Part shown: positions 1-8,501 of the stretch, piece by piece
Position numbering within the stretch: position 1 is the first letter of the stretch
Layout of the letters: each line of letters begins with the position of its first letter
Assembly: GCF_002094855.1 (NCBI RefSeq)
Contig: NZ_ARYN01000009.1
Span: 62,001 to 126,000 of the forward strand
DNA length: 64,000 nucleotides
Reading direction: 5' to 3'
Origin: Zunongwangia atlantica 22II14-10F7
Lineage (GTDB): Bacteria > Bacteroidota > Bacteroidia > Flavobacteriales > Flavobacteriaceae
Notes under the pieces: generated by a model
What the model was told of the DNA's origin: nothing
Seen by the model: the letters and a program-made list of their open reading frames with translations, nothing else
Database searches by the model: none
Program-made: the position numbers and the translations under genes

Positions 1-156
1 ATCGTAATCAACGAAACTTCTGTTTTACCGTGGAATTTTGAGGGTGATTCTCAATTATTGTTTTCTGTTGTGCTGATGTTAGCAGGATTCGGACTCATTT
101 TTCTTCTGGAAAGTTTGGCAAGCAACCAACCTGAAGAATCTAATGCAACAAACTAG
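1..156 (+). CDS. DUF368 (PopT-family) protein, C-terminal fragment at window edge
   Basis: An open frame runs from the first base to a TAG at 154-156. It encodes about 51 residues ending in a hydrophobic segment (LLFSVVLMLAGFGLIFLLE) and a short polar tail. The 5' end lies outside the window. Its stop overlaps the start of the next DUF368 gene by 14 bases. Tandem DUF368 genes are common in flavobacteria and this tail resembles the final helix of that family, so a first DUF368 copy is the likely identity. The fragment is too short to be certain. No symbol is assigned. Confidence 0.55.
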   Translation: MVINETSVLPWNFEGDSQLLFSVVLMLAGFGLIFLLESLASNQPEESNATN

Positions 157-1183
157 AACACTAACAGATAAACTTTTCCTTATCCTAAAAGGATTAGCCA
201 TGGGAGCTGCCAATAAAGTTCCTGGGGTTTCTGGTGGTGTTGTGGCCTTTGTGGCCGGTTTTTACGAAGAATTTATCTATTCCCTTCAAAAAATAAACCT
301 TAAAGCAGGTAAGCTTTTAATAGCGGGAAGATTCCGTAGCCTTTATCATTACGTAAACGGTAAATTCTTAGGACTTTTAATCCTGGGAATGCTTATTAGT
401 TACTTTAGTGTTTCCAAGTTACTAGATTATCTTATTGTTCATTACGAGCTTTATGTTTGGTCTGCTTTTTTTGGAATGATCGTAGGATCTATCTATTACA
501 TTAGTAAAGATTTTGACGAATGGAGCCGGCGAAGTATTTTATTTGTTACGTTAGGAATTATTTTTGGTGTAGCCATTAGTATGCTAGAACCTGCACGCGA
601 AAATGATAATTTATGGTTTGTTTTTTTCTGCGGAATGATTGGCGTTTCTGGCATGACGCTTCCTGGACTTAGCGGTTCTTTTATTCTTATTTTATTGGGA
701 AATTATGTGTTATTACTGGTCGATTCGGTTAACGCATTGTACGATACCATGGCCGATATTTTAAGTTTAGACTTCAGCTTTACTTCTAACCAGGCCAGGA
801 TGCATTTACTACAGGTAATGATCATTTTTGCCTTAGGATCACTGGCAGGTTTGGTTTCGCTTTCTCATTTACTGGGATTTGTACTTAAAAACTACAAAAA
901 AGATACTTTTGCTACTATTATTGGTTTTATAACAGGGTCCCTGGGGGTTGTTTGGCCCTGGAAAACCAAAACTTATAAAACAAATGATGCCGGTAATTTT
1001 TTACTTGATAGCCACGGAGATAAGATTATAGATAATTACAATAGATTTTTTCCAGATTTCACAAATAGCGAAACCTATTTGGCGATATTCTTTATTTTGG
1101 TAGGTATTTTTATTGTTCTTGGCCTCGCTTTTTACGAGAAAAGAGAACACGCCAAAAAGACAAAAAAAAGAGCTGGGATATAA
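143..1183 (+). CDS. DUF368 membrane protein, polyprenyl-phosphate transporter (PopT family)
   Basis: This 346-residue polytopic membrane protein has about eight to ten hydrophobic segments. It carries two PGxSG motifs, PGVSGG at residues 27-32 and PGLSGS at 174-179, which mark the internal duplication typical of DUF368. DUF368 (PopT) was recently shown in other bacteria to recycle undecaprenyl phosphate across the cytoplasmic membrane for wall and glycan synthesis; that role here is by family. The charged C-terminus is probably cytoplasmic. The ATG overlaps the stop of a preceding, apparently paralogous gene, so the two are translationally linked. Flavobacterial tandem copies could work as a pair. 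Confidence 0.88.
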   Translation: MQQTRTLTDKLFLILKGLAMGAANKVPGVSGGVVAFVAGFYEEFIYSLQKINLKAGKLLIAGRFRSLYHYVNGKFLGLLILGMLISYFSVSKLLDYLIVHYELYVWSAFFGMIVGSIYYISKDFDEWSRRSILFVTLGIIFGVAISMLEPARENDNLWFVFFCGMIGVSGMTLPGLSGSFILILLGNYVLLLVDSVNALYDTMADILSLDFSFTSNQARMHLLQVMIIFALGSLAGLVSLSHLLGFVLKNYKKDTFATIIGFITGSLGVVWPWKTKTYKTNDAGNFLLDSHGDKIIDNYNRFFPDFTNSETYLAIFFILVGIFIVLGLAFYEKREHAKKTKKRAGI

Positions 1184-1252
1184 TAATCCTAGCTAAAAAT
1201 GAGTGATTTCGAAGAAAAAATCATGTAATAAACACTCAAAAGAGACCAAAAA

Positions 1253-1984
1253 ATGAAAAAATTCGGACTTTTAGGAAAAAACATCTCCTATTCATTTTCA
1301 AGAAAATACTTCAACGAGAAATTTGAAAAAGAAAAAATTAATGCTGAATATGTCAATTTTGATATTCCTGAAATTACCGATTTTCCATTAATTATCACTA
1401 AAAACCCTACACTTTCAGGAATGAACGTTACCATTCCTTATAAACTGGAAGTGATGAAGTTTTTAGAAGATCTTTCTGAAGATGCTAAAGCAATTGAAGC
1501 GGTAAATGTTATTAAGTTTGAAAATGGCGGTAAACTTATTGGCCATAATACCGATTTTATAGGTTTTAGAGACTCTTTAAAACCTCATCTTAGACCTCAG
1601 CACACGCATGCTCTTATTTTGGGTACCGGCGGTGCATCTAAAGCGGTGGCTTATGCCTTAAAAACACTTGGTATTTCATACAAATTCGTATCCAGATCAC
1701 CTTTAGAAGATCAGTTTTCCTATTCAGATTTAAACGAAGAAATTATTCAGAAATATTCTTTAATAATAAACACTACGCCTTTGGGTACATTTCCCGATAT
1801 CGAAAACTGTCCAGATATCCCTTACCAGTTTATTACAAAAAATCATCTTGTTTTCGATTTAATTTATAACCCATCTGAAACAAAATTTATGAGTAACAGT
1901 AAGAAAGGGGGGGCTACTGCTATAAATGGCAATAAAATGCTCCAATTACAGGCGGAAGCAGCATGGTTGATATGGAATTCTTAA
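1253..1984 (+). CDS. aroE: Shikimate dehydrogenase (NADP+)
   Basis: AroE reduces 3-dehydroshikimate to shikimate in aromatic amino-acid synthesis. The 243-residue protein is slightly short for the family (about 270). It has the shikimate-binding SYSFSRKYF segment (residues 12-20), NVTIPYK with the catalytic Lys64, NTD with Asp101, the nucleotide-binding GTGGASKA (about 124-131), and the C-terminal NGNKMLQLQAEAA helix. It starts at an ATG about 70 bases after the DUF368 gene and is co-directional with it and with the DUF349 gene that follows. A weak hairpin terminator lies between aroE and DUF349. Confidence 0.93.
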   Translation: MKKFGLLGKNISYSFSRKYFNEKFEKEKINAEYVNFDIPEITDFPLIITKNPTLSGMNVTIPYKLEVMKFLEDLSEDAKAIEAVNVIKFENGGKLIGHNTDFIGFRDSLKPHLRPQHTHALILGTGGASKAVAYALKTLGISYKFVSRSPLEDQFSYSDLNEEIIQKYSLIINTTPLGTFPDIENCPDIPYQFITKNHLVFDLIYNPSETKFMSNSKKGGATAINGNKMLQLQAEAAWLIWNS

Positions 1985-2018
1985 AGATTTGATGTTTTTC
2001 GTTCTTATCTTGTCATAA

Positions 2019-2044
2019 AAAATTGGGTTTGCTTGCCCAATTTT
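2019..2044 (+). terminator. Probable intrinsic terminator after aroE
   Basis: A 9-bp perfect stem (AAAATTGGG / CCCAATTTT) with an 8-base loop lies 35 bases after the aroE stop, and its 3' arm ends in four Ts. The T-tract is short, so termination may be partial. Confidence 0.5.
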
Positions 2045-2101
2045 CGTGTAGTTGTTATCTTTCAGCTTTAATAACCATGCAGAACTTTAACATTGAAAGA
2101 T

Positions 2102-4186
2102 ATGTCTCAATCAGATAACGAAAACAAGAAAGAAGAACTTTCTAAAAAAGATACTCCTGAAACTTCTGAAGCCACTCAGAATACGGAGACGTCTACAGAA
2201 AGTACAACAGAGGAAAAGAAGGTAGCAGAATCTTTTTCGGAAGAGGTTGAGAATCCAGAAGCTACGACCAACGAGCTTGAAGAAGCTATGGTAGCCGAAT
2301 CTACTTTCGTTCAGGAAACTGAAGACCAGAAAAAAGCAAACGCTGAAGATACCAACGAAGATGATGATGAGGATCATGAAGATGCCATTATCGAAGAGCA
2401 TAAAAAAGGAGTAGACGATTCTCTTGCCGAGGATAGTGAAGATGAAAGCGCTACAGAGCGCCACACCATTCCTAAAAAAGATTACCATTCGATGAGCAAA
2501 GAGCAACTAACAGATGAGTTAGAGCGATTGCTGAAGAATGAAAAAGTACAGGCAATTAAAGAACACGTTATTGAAATTAGGACCGAATTTAATGCGAAAT
2601 TCGACGAAGAATTAGAGGAAAAGAAAGAAGATTTTCTTGCCGAAGGTGGTAATATTATCGACTTCCACTACTCTACTCCGCTAAAAAACCGTTTCAATTC
2701 GTTGTATTTTGATTATCGCGAAAAAAGAAACAAATACTACCAGCAATTAAAGCAGGATTTAAACGCTAATCTTAGCAAACGCCTGGAGATCATTGAAGAA
2801 TTAAAAGGTTTACTTGATGTTGAAGAAAACATTAACACCACTTATAACCACTTTAAAGAAATTCAGGACAAATGGCGTACTGCCGGCCCAATCCCTCGTG
2901 ATAAGTATAACAATGTTTGGAATACCTATCATCACCATGTAGAGAATTTCTATGATTTTCTACACCTAAATCGTGAGTTTAGGGATATGGACTTTAAGCA
3001 CAATTTAGATCAAAAACTTAAGGTAATAGACCGTGCTGAAGAATTAGCGCAAGAGCAGGATGTAAATCGTGCATTTAGGGAGCTACAAATGCTTCATAAA
3101 ATGTGGAAAGAAGAATTAGGCCCTGTAGCTAAAGAATATCGTGAAGAAATTTGGGAGCGTTTTAGTAACGCCACTAAGGTAATTCACGATCGTCGCCAGG
3201 ATTATTTCGAAAATCTGGATAAGGAATTCGAGAAAAACTGGGAGAAGAAACAGCAAATTATCGAAAAGATTCGAGAAATTGCAGATCAGGACTTCAGCAG
3301 CCACAACAAATGGCAACAAAAAATTAAAGAGATCGAAGCCTTGCGTGAAGAGTTCTTTAAAGCCGGGAAAGTACCAAGAAGTAAGAACGAAGAAACCTGG
3401 GCAGATTTTAAAGAAACAGTAAGACGTTTTAACCGCAAGAAAAATGCATTTTATAAGAATCTTAAAAAACAGCAATACGATAATCTTGAAAAGAAAAAAG
3501 AACTAATCCAAATTGCTGAAGACAATAAGGATAGTGATGATTTTAAAACCATCACCCCTCTTATGAAAAAGATTCAGCTGGATTGGAAGAAAATAGGTCA
3601 TGTACCTAGAAAAGATAGTGATAAGGTTTGGAAGCAATTTAAAGCCGCCTGTAACTATTATTTTGATCGCCTGCATGAGAACCGCAGTGAAGAGAATAAA
3701 GAAGAAATGGACGCTTTTGGAAAGAAAAAAGATCTTCTTGATAAAATTCGTTCTTTCGAGCATTCAGGAAATAAAGAAGAGGACCTTAAAACCATTAAAT
3801 CTTTTATTGCTGATTGGAAAACTATTGGTAGAGTTCCGTTTAACAAGCGTTTTATTGAAGGAAAGTTTAACAAAGTTCTGGATCAGTTATTCAAAAAACT
3901 GGATGTAAATCGTACAAAAGCAGAAATGCTGAAATATGAAAATAAAATCCAGGCACTTAATGACGCCGATGATGACAATAAAATTAGAAATGAACACTTT
4001 TTCCTTTCTAAGAAAATTGAAGAAACACAGGCTGAAATTAGACAATTAGAGAACAATTTACAGTTCTTCTCTAACGTAGATGACGACAATCCTTTGGTAC
4101 AGGAAGTACACAAAAATATAGACGATCATAAAGCTCAGCTTAAAGTTTGGCGAGAAAAACTGAAAAAAGTAAAATCACTTTACTAG
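2102..4186 (+). CDS. DUF349 coiled-coil protein
   Basis: The first 130 residues are acidic, low in complexity and probably disordered (rich in E, D, S, T). They are followed by repeated DUF349 helical modules, each marked by a W...IG.VPR/K element (for example WRTAGPIPRDKYNN, WKKIGHVPRKDSDKVW, WKTIGRVPFNKRF). The C-terminus is a charged coiled coil. The function of DUF349 is unknown; the protein looks soluble and cytoplasmic. A TTG at 2093 is in frame upstream, but the ATG at 2102 (MSQSDNENKK) fits usual starts better. The gene ends at a strong terminator shared with mazG. Confidence 0.9.
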   Translation: MSQSDNENKKEELSKKDTPETSEATQNTETSTESTTEEKKVAESFSEEVENPEATTNELEEAMVAESTFVQETEDQKKANAEDTNEDDDEDHEDAIIEEHKKGVDDSLAEDSEDESATERHTIPKKDYHSMSKEQLTDELERLLKNEKVQAIKEHVIEIRTEFNAKFDEELEEKKEDFLAEGGNIIDFHYSTPLKNRFNSLYFDYREKRNKYYQQLKQDLNANLSKRLEIIEELKGLLDVEENINTTYNHFKEIQDKWRTAGPIPRDKYNNVWNTYHHHVENFYDFLHLNREFRDMDFKHNLDQKLKVIDRAEELAQEQDVNRAFRELQMLHKMWKEELGPVAKEYREEIWERFSNATKVIHDRRQDYFENLDKEFEKNWEKKQQIIEKIREIADQDFSSHNKWQQKIKEIEALREEFFKAGKVPRSKNEETWADFKETVRRFNRKKNAFYKNLKKQQYDNLEKKKELIQIAEDNKDSDDFKTITPLMKKIQLDWKKIGHVPRKDSDKVWKQFKAACNYYFDRLHENRSEENKEEMDAFGKKKDLLDKIRSFEHSGNKEEDLKTIKSFIADWKTIGRVPFNKRFIEGKFNKVLDQLFKKLDVNRTKAEMLKYENKIQALNDADDDNKIRNEHFFLSKKIEETQAEIRQLENNLQFFSNVDDDNPLVQEVHKNIDDHKAQLKVWREKLKKVKSLY

Positions 4187-4207
4187 ATTTTATTAAAAGT
4201 ACAGCAT

Positions 4208-4242
4208 AAAAAAACCGTCGATTAATAATCGACGGTTTTTTT
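4208..4242. terminator. Bidirectional intrinsic terminator (DUF349 / mazG)
   Basis: A 16-bp stem with a 3-base AAT loop (core CCGTCGATT / AATCGACGG) is flanked by seven As and seven Ts. It can stop the DUF349 transcript (+) and the mazG transcript (-), which converge here. Confidence 0.88.
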
Positions 4243-4261
4243 ATTTAAAGACTATTCTAAT

Positions 4262-5035
4262 CTATAAATTCTTCGCTTCGTTCCAATACACATCCATTTC
4301 AGTAAGGCTCATATCTTTTAGGGCTTTATTGTTTTCAGCAGCTTTTTCTTCAAGATATTTAAAACGACTTATAAATTTCTTATTGGTGCGTTCTAAAGCG
4401 TTTTCAGGATTAATTTTTAGGAAGCGGGCATAATTGATCATCGAGAACATAACATCACCAAATTCGGCTTCCATTTTATCTTTATCCGCCTTATCGATCT
4501 CTTCCTGCAACTCACCTAACTCCTCCTGCAACTTTTCGAATACCTGCTTAGGCTCTTCCCAGTCGAATCCAACTCCGGCAACCTTATCCTGAATCCTACT
4601 CGCTTTAACCAATGCTGGCAACGATCTTGGAACGCCTTCCAAGACACTTTTCTTTCCTTCTTTTAACTTTAAGTTCTCCCAGTTCTTTTTTACATCCTCT
4701 TCATTTTCAACCTTAACATCACCATAAATATGAGGATGTCTGGAAATTAATTTTTCACAAATTCCGTTAGCCACATCAGCAATATCAAAATCATTTGTTT
4801 CGCTACCTATCTTTGCGTAAAAAACAAGGTGCAACAGGAGATCTCCCAGTTCTTTTCTTACCTCATCAATATCCTTATCTAAAATGGCATCACCAAGTTC
4901 GTAAGTTTCTTCTATCGTAAGATGCCGCAAACTTTCCATGGTTTGTTTACGATCCCAGGGACATTGCTCCCTAAGTTCGTCCATTATTGTAAGTAGTCTA
5001 TCAAAGGCTTTTAGCTGATCTTCTCTGGAATTCAT
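4262..5035 (-). CDS. mazG: Nucleoside triphosphate pyrophosphohydrolase MazG
   Basis: MazG hydrolyses (d)NTPs to the monophosphate and pyrophosphate and helps clear abnormal nucleotides. The 257-residue length fits the two-domain E. coli-type enzyme. The first domain has CPWDRKQT, the EETYE metal-binding pair and KELGDLLLHLVFYA. The second has EELGELQEEI and EFGDVMFSMINYARFLKINPE, both typical of the all-alpha NTP pyrophosphatase fold. It is transcribed alone, converging on the DUF349 gene, with 62 bases separating its start from the next minus-strand gene. Confidence 0.95.
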   Translation of the reverse strand: MNSREDQLKAFDRLLTIMDELREQCPWDRKQTMESLRHLTIEETYELGDAILDKDIDEVRKELGDLLLHLVFYAKIGSETNDFDIADVANGICEKLISRHPHIYGDVKVENEEDVKKNWENLKLKEGKKSVLEGVPRSLPALVKASRIQDKVAGVGFDWEEPKQVFEKLQEELGELQEEIDKADKDKMEAEFGDVMFSMINYARFLKINPENALERTNKKFISRFKYLEEKAAENNKALKDMSLTEMDVYWNEAKNL

Positions 5036-5097
5036 TGTATTTTTTTAAAAGACCAAAATACGATATTCACTTTAGGAAGACCAGAAACAGCTAAGAA

Positions 5098-5559
5098 TTA
5101 TAATTTCCTAAATTTATAAGAACACCCTTCTATACAAATAGGACCTTTATAAGTAGGAAAATAGATCAAATGATTATCATTTAAAAGTTCTATTCCCCAG
5201 TACGATTTATTCTCTGGATATATACTTTGATCTACTTCACAATCGTAACTGAGTTCGATCATTTTTATATCATCATTATAAGGATGTAGCAATATTTGAT
5301 AAGTACCCGTATCACAATTGTTATAGTGCTGCTTAAATGTTCCATCATCAAAAAACTCGATTATTCGATCCTCTGTTTGAGGTCTCCATTCAGCTTCAGA
5401 ACCTCCTGTATTTATTTTTGATTCTATATGCTTCCACTTGCCAATAATGGCATCGTTAGTTATCGCCACCAAGGGTAAACTCTCTAATTCCTCTTCTTCG
5501 TTATCGCAAGCAACAAAAGCAATTAGACACACTAAAATTAAAAGTAAATATTTCTTCAT
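5098..5559 (-). CDS. Lipocalin-like lipoprotein of unknown function
   Basis: This 153-residue protein starts with a short lipoprotein signal, MKKYLLLILVCLIAFVAC, in which Cys19 would be lipidated. The mature part begins with an acidic linker and then has a GKWKHIES segment with the WxxxE-like spacing of the lipocalin-like domains common in Bacteroidetes. Beta-rich sequence containing FFDDGTF follows. Four further cysteines could form disulfides in the periplasm. The function is unknown. It stands alone, with a hairpin region upstream. Confidence 0.75.
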   Translation of the reverse strand: MKKYLLLILVCLIAFVACDNEEEELESLPLVAITNDAIIGKWKHIESKINTGGSEAEWRPQTEDRIIEFFDDGTFKQHYNNCDTGTYQILLHPYNDDIKMIELSYDCEVDQSIYPENKSYWGIELLNDNHLIYFPTYKGPICIEGCSYKFRKL

Positions 5560-5650
5560 AGCATATTGGTTTATAACAAGATGCTAAAAACACAAAAAGG
5601 TTGCTTAAAAAATATGTTTAAAACTATAGAATATCGACTTTACATAAAGT

Positions 5651-5682
5651 AAGAAGGATGATGCGAAAACATCATCCTTCTT
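5651..5682 (-). terminator. Strong hairpin, possible terminator
   Basis: A 13-bp perfect stem (AAGAAGGATGATG / CATCATCCTTCTT) with a 6-base loop lies 140 bases downstream of the 86-residue minus-strand gene and about 90 bases upstream of the lipocalin-like gene. There is no long U-run on either strand, so it may be an mRNA end structure or a weak terminator. The rest of 5560-5823 shows no gene, only a small TGCGG/CCGCA hairpin near 5710. Confidence 0.45.
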
Positions 5683-5823
5683 GTGGCTATAAACAACTTT
5701 TTAAATGAAGTGCGGTAGCTCCGCATACCATTAAAAGTTATATTGATAACCACTAAATTTGTATAATATTATATTCGAAACCGTAAACTTTCATAAAAGG
5801 GTGTTTTCCCCCTTTTAGCAAGG

Positions 5824-6084
5824 TTAAAGTGCGTAAAGATTGAATTTAGGATATGCAGAAACTGAGTAATTGTTAGAGTTGCACATCTCTTCGTATTCTT
5901 CTTCTGTAGGCATTTCAAAATCTTCAAAGTAACCAGAGAACAATTCTAACTCGGCATAACTATTTAAAATTATTACAAGACTTTCAAATTTAGGCAAGGG
6001 AAAAGAAAATTCAAGCTTTGCTTCAACTTTTTCGTGAGCATCAAGAAAAGCTTCAATACGCCTAATCTTATTTCTTGTTATCAT
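5824..6084 (-). CDS. Small hypothetical protein, 86 aa
   Basis: The 86-residue acidic protein starts MITRNKIRRIEAF. It has no signal peptide or membrane segment. A mixed helical N-terminus is followed by a Glu-rich stretch (PTEEEYEEM) and a Ser/Asn/Tyr-rich end. I do not recognise the family. It has its own intergenic spaces on both sides and a plausible ATG start, so I accept it as a gene with moderate confidence. Confidence 0.55.
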   Translation of the reverse strand: MITRNKIRRIEAFLDAHEKVEAKLEFSFPLPKFESLVIILNSYAELELFSGYFEDFEMPTEEEYEEMCNSNNYSVSAYPKFNLYAL

Positions 6085-6178
6085 TCAGGTTTAGTTAGAA
6101 AAGCTAAATGTAAAAAATATTAACATTCACTAAAAAATTCGATTTGCTAAAATTTAGTGAAAATTGCATAAAAATAAA

Positions 6179-6204
6179 AAACCCTGCTTAAAAAAGCAGG
6201 GTTT
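6179..6204 (-). terminator. Intrinsic terminator after tRNA-His
   Basis: On the minus strand an 11-bp stem (AAACCCTGCTT / AAGCAGGGTTT) with a 4-base loop is followed by a T-rich run. It lies about 10 bases beyond the tRNA 3' end. Confidence 0.85.
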
Positions 6205-6214
6205 CACAAATAAG

Positions 6215-6289
6215 GGTGGAAGACCGGGTTCGAACCGGCGACCTCTGGAACCACAATCCAGCGCTCTAACCAGCTGAGCTACATCCACC
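6215..6289 (-). tRNA. tRNA-His (GTG)
   Basis: On the minus strand the sequence begins GGTGGATGTAGCTCAG. It has a D-arm with TGGTTAGAG, the anticodon arm CTGGA-TTGTGGT-TCCAG with GTG anticodon, and a T-arm containing GGTTCGAACCC. The extra 5' G that pairs with C73, the identity element of tRNA-His, appears to be encoded. CCA is not encoded. It sits 61 bases downstream of bshB1 on the same strand, so it may be co-transcribed or have its own promoter. Ends could shift by one base. Confidence 0.95.
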
Positions 6290-6350
6290 ATTTCAAATTG
6301 CGGTTGCAAATGTAAACTATTTAAACAATTCCGCAAAGAAAAATTTTCAT

Positions 6351-7070
6351 TTAAATTAAATCAAATATCGAATCTACTGCTACATAGCGTTCTACGGTAT
6401 AACCTTCAGCATATTCAGTATTGATAATTCGGCCTAAATCACGTGCTCTATAGATTACACTATCAAAAAAGTTGTTACTGGATATAGGTGTATTAGGCTC
6501 GTCGCTATTAGGATCGTAAAACTGACTTCGATAAGCTTTTACAGATTCCATCTTCTTTTCCATATAACCAGTAACATCTACTACTACATCTGGCTCGATA
6601 TTTTTCCACTGGATATAATGAAATACCTGCTTAGGCCTCCAGGCTTCCTGCGTCTCTCCATTTAAACTGGTTTCAATACGACGCAGGCCACTTAAAAAGC
6701 AAGCATCGCTTACCAATTTAGATCCACGACCATGATCAATATGACGATCGTCTATGGCATTACAAAAAACAATCTCTGGTTTATACTTTCTTATAATTTT
6801 TATGATCTCTAGCTGATGTGCTTTATCATTAATAAAAAATCCATCTGCAAAACTTAGATTTTCACGTGCATGTACTCCCAGTATTTTTGCTGCATCTAAA
6901 GCTTCCTGATCTCTAATTTCTGCAGTTCCCCTGGTTCCTAATTCTCCTCTTGTTAAATCTAGAATTCCTACCTTTTTACCTCTGTCTATTTCCTTGGCCA
7001 AAGTAGCCGAGCAACTAAGCTCTACATCATCTGGATGTGCCCCAACGGCCAAAATATCTAACTTTATCAT
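6351..7070 (-). CDS. bshB1: Bacillithiol biosynthesis deacetylase BshB1
   Basis: BshB1 deacetylates GlcNAc-malate to GlcN-malate, the second step of bacillithiol synthesis. The 239-residue LmbE/PIG-L-fold protein has the zinc motif AHPDDVE (residues 11-17), the RGELGTRG loop, IRDQEALDAAKILG, and DDRHIDHGRGS with the further zinc-ligand histidine. It lies 42 bases downstream of a cystathionine-type PLP enzyme on the same strand. This suggests a sulfur operon in which cysteine supply and the cysteine-containing thiol are linked; that link is inferred. Bacillithiol is the main low-molecular-weight thiol of many Bacteroidetes. Confidence 0.95.
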   Translation of the reverse strand: MIKLDILAVGAHPDDVELSCSATLAKEIDRGKKVGILDLTRGELGTRGTAEIRDQEALDAAKILGVHARENLSFADGFFINDKAHQLEIIKIIRKYKPEIVFCNAIDDRHIDHGRGSKLVSDACFLSGLRRIETSLNGETQEAWRPKQVFHYIQWKNIEPDVVVDVTGYMEKKMESVKAYRSQFYDPNSDEPNTPISSNNFFDSVIYRARDLGRIINTEYAEGYTVERYVAVDSIFDLI

Positions 7071-7112
7071 TTTTCTATTTCAATTATTGCAATAAGGTTT
7101 CCCTTTTTATTT

Positions 7113-8264
7113 TTAGCTAATCGCTTTTAATGCCTGCTCGATATCTGCTATTAAATCTTCTGATTCTTCTATACCTACAGAGAATCTTAACAATCCGTCT
7201 TTAATTCCCTGTTTTGCTCTTTCCTCAGGAGTTAATAAACCGTGTGAGGTTTTTGAAGGCGATAAAATGGTACTTTCTACTCCCGCTAAGCTCATCGAAG
7301 ATTTTATCAATTTTAATTTTTTCTGAAATACTTCAGCATCCAAACTTTCAATAAGTTCAAAAGAAAGCATCCCTCCAAAACCTTTCATCTGCGATTTCGC
7401 CAATTCGTGATCTGGATGAGATTTTAAGCCCGGATAATACACCTTAGCAACCAGATCGTTTTCATATAAATATTCAGCAAGAACCTGTGCGTTTTCATTT
7501 TGAGCTTTAACACGAAGTCCCATCGTTTTTAAACTTCTCTCCAAAAGCCAAACCGTATAGTCACTTAAATTACCGCCAAGATTCTTAGCCATTTGAAAAA
7601 CAGTTTCGATCTTTTCTTCTGAAGCAATTACTACTCCCGCAAGAATATCACTATGCCCACCCATATATTTTGTTGCTGAATGGATCACAATATCGACCCC
7701 TAAATCTATTGGATTTTGATTTACCGGTGAAGCAAATGTATTATCGATCATACTTACCAAACCTTTGTTTTTCGCTAAATTGGCCACAGCTTTAACATCG
7801 GTAATGGTAAGCAAGGGATTCGAAGGAGTTTCGATATAAATTACCTTCGTATTTTCTCTAATCTCGGATTCAAACGCAGCGGGACTGGCATCTTTTGTAA
7901 AACTGTACTCGATCTTAAACTTATCGAATTCTTCAGTAATTAAATTACTGGTTCCACCGTACAATGTATTTTGAAGTACCACGTGATCTCCCGTTTGAAC
8001 ATGAGAAAGCAAAGCGGTACTCACTGCTGCCATTCCGCTGCCAAAAATCAGTGCAGCCTCTCCATGTTCTAAAGCTGCCATCTTTTTAGCTAAAGCAACC
8101 TGATTTGGGGTATTAAAATATCGCGGATATCGTTTTACCTCAACATCTTCAAAAGCATACGATGTTGCCATATAAAGTGGCGAAACTGCTCCTTTAAATT
8201 GTGTATCTTCTAATTCGCCGGCATGCGTACAAATGGTATTAATGCCTTTATATTCTTTTTCCAT
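7113..8264 (-). CDS. Trans-sulfuration PLP enzyme (cystathionine gamma-synthase/lyase family)
   Basis: This 383-residue member of the Cys/Met-metabolism PLP family has YPRYFNTPN near the N-terminus, GSGMAAVSTALLSH, and the PLP-lysine motif SATKYMGGHSD. It also has the C-terminal SLAGVESTILSPSKTSHG segment and GLLRFSVGIEESEDLI. The family includes cystathionine gamma-synthase, cystathionine gamma-lyase and methionine gamma-lyase, and sequence alone does not separate them. Its position just upstream of bshB1 favours a role in cysteine supply. The start MEKEYKG gives a normal family length. Confidence 0.88.
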   Translation of the reverse strand: MEKEYKGINTICTHAGELEDTQFKGAVSPLYMATSYAFEDVEVKRYPRYFNTPNQVALAKKMAALEHGEAALIFGSGMAAVSTALLSHVQTGDHVVLQNTLYGGTSNLITEEFDKFKIEYSFTKDASPAAFESEIRENTKVIYIETPSNPLLTITDVKAVANLAKNKGLVSMIDNTFASPVNQNPIDLGVDIVIHSATKYMGGHSDILAGVVIASEEKIETVFQMAKNLGGNLSDYTVWLLERSLKTMGLRVKAQNENAQVLAEYLYENDLVAKVYYPGLKSHPDHELAKSQMKGFGGMLSFELIESLDAEVFQKKLKLIKSSMSLAGVESTILSPSKTSHGLLTPEERAKQGIKDGLLRFSVGIEESEDLIADIEQALKAIS

Positions 8265-8501
8265 AAACTTCTGTCCTATTATGGCGACTAATTTAAGAAG
8301 TTATGCTTGTAATTACTATAGATTAAACGGCTTTCTATCTCCACTCAATACCCAAACCTCTTAGCGATATCGATTAAGCCTTAAAAACTCTCCAAATTTT
8401 ATAAGTTTATTAGGATTTCTATTCTTCGCTTTACCACCTGTTTAACAACTATAACTGTGCAATAGCAGTACCTTTAAGACGCTTAAAGAAAAAGAAAAAT
8501 T

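Noticed and set aside
2111-2506. Long minus-strand frames opposite the DUF349 gene
   Set aside because: They are shadows of the acidic, low-complexity region of the plus-strand gene and have no independent features.
7113-8264. SAM or related riboswitch upstream of the cystathionine-type enzyme
   Set aside because: I inspected 8265-8501 on the minus strand and found no recognisable SAM-II or SAM/SAH core motif.
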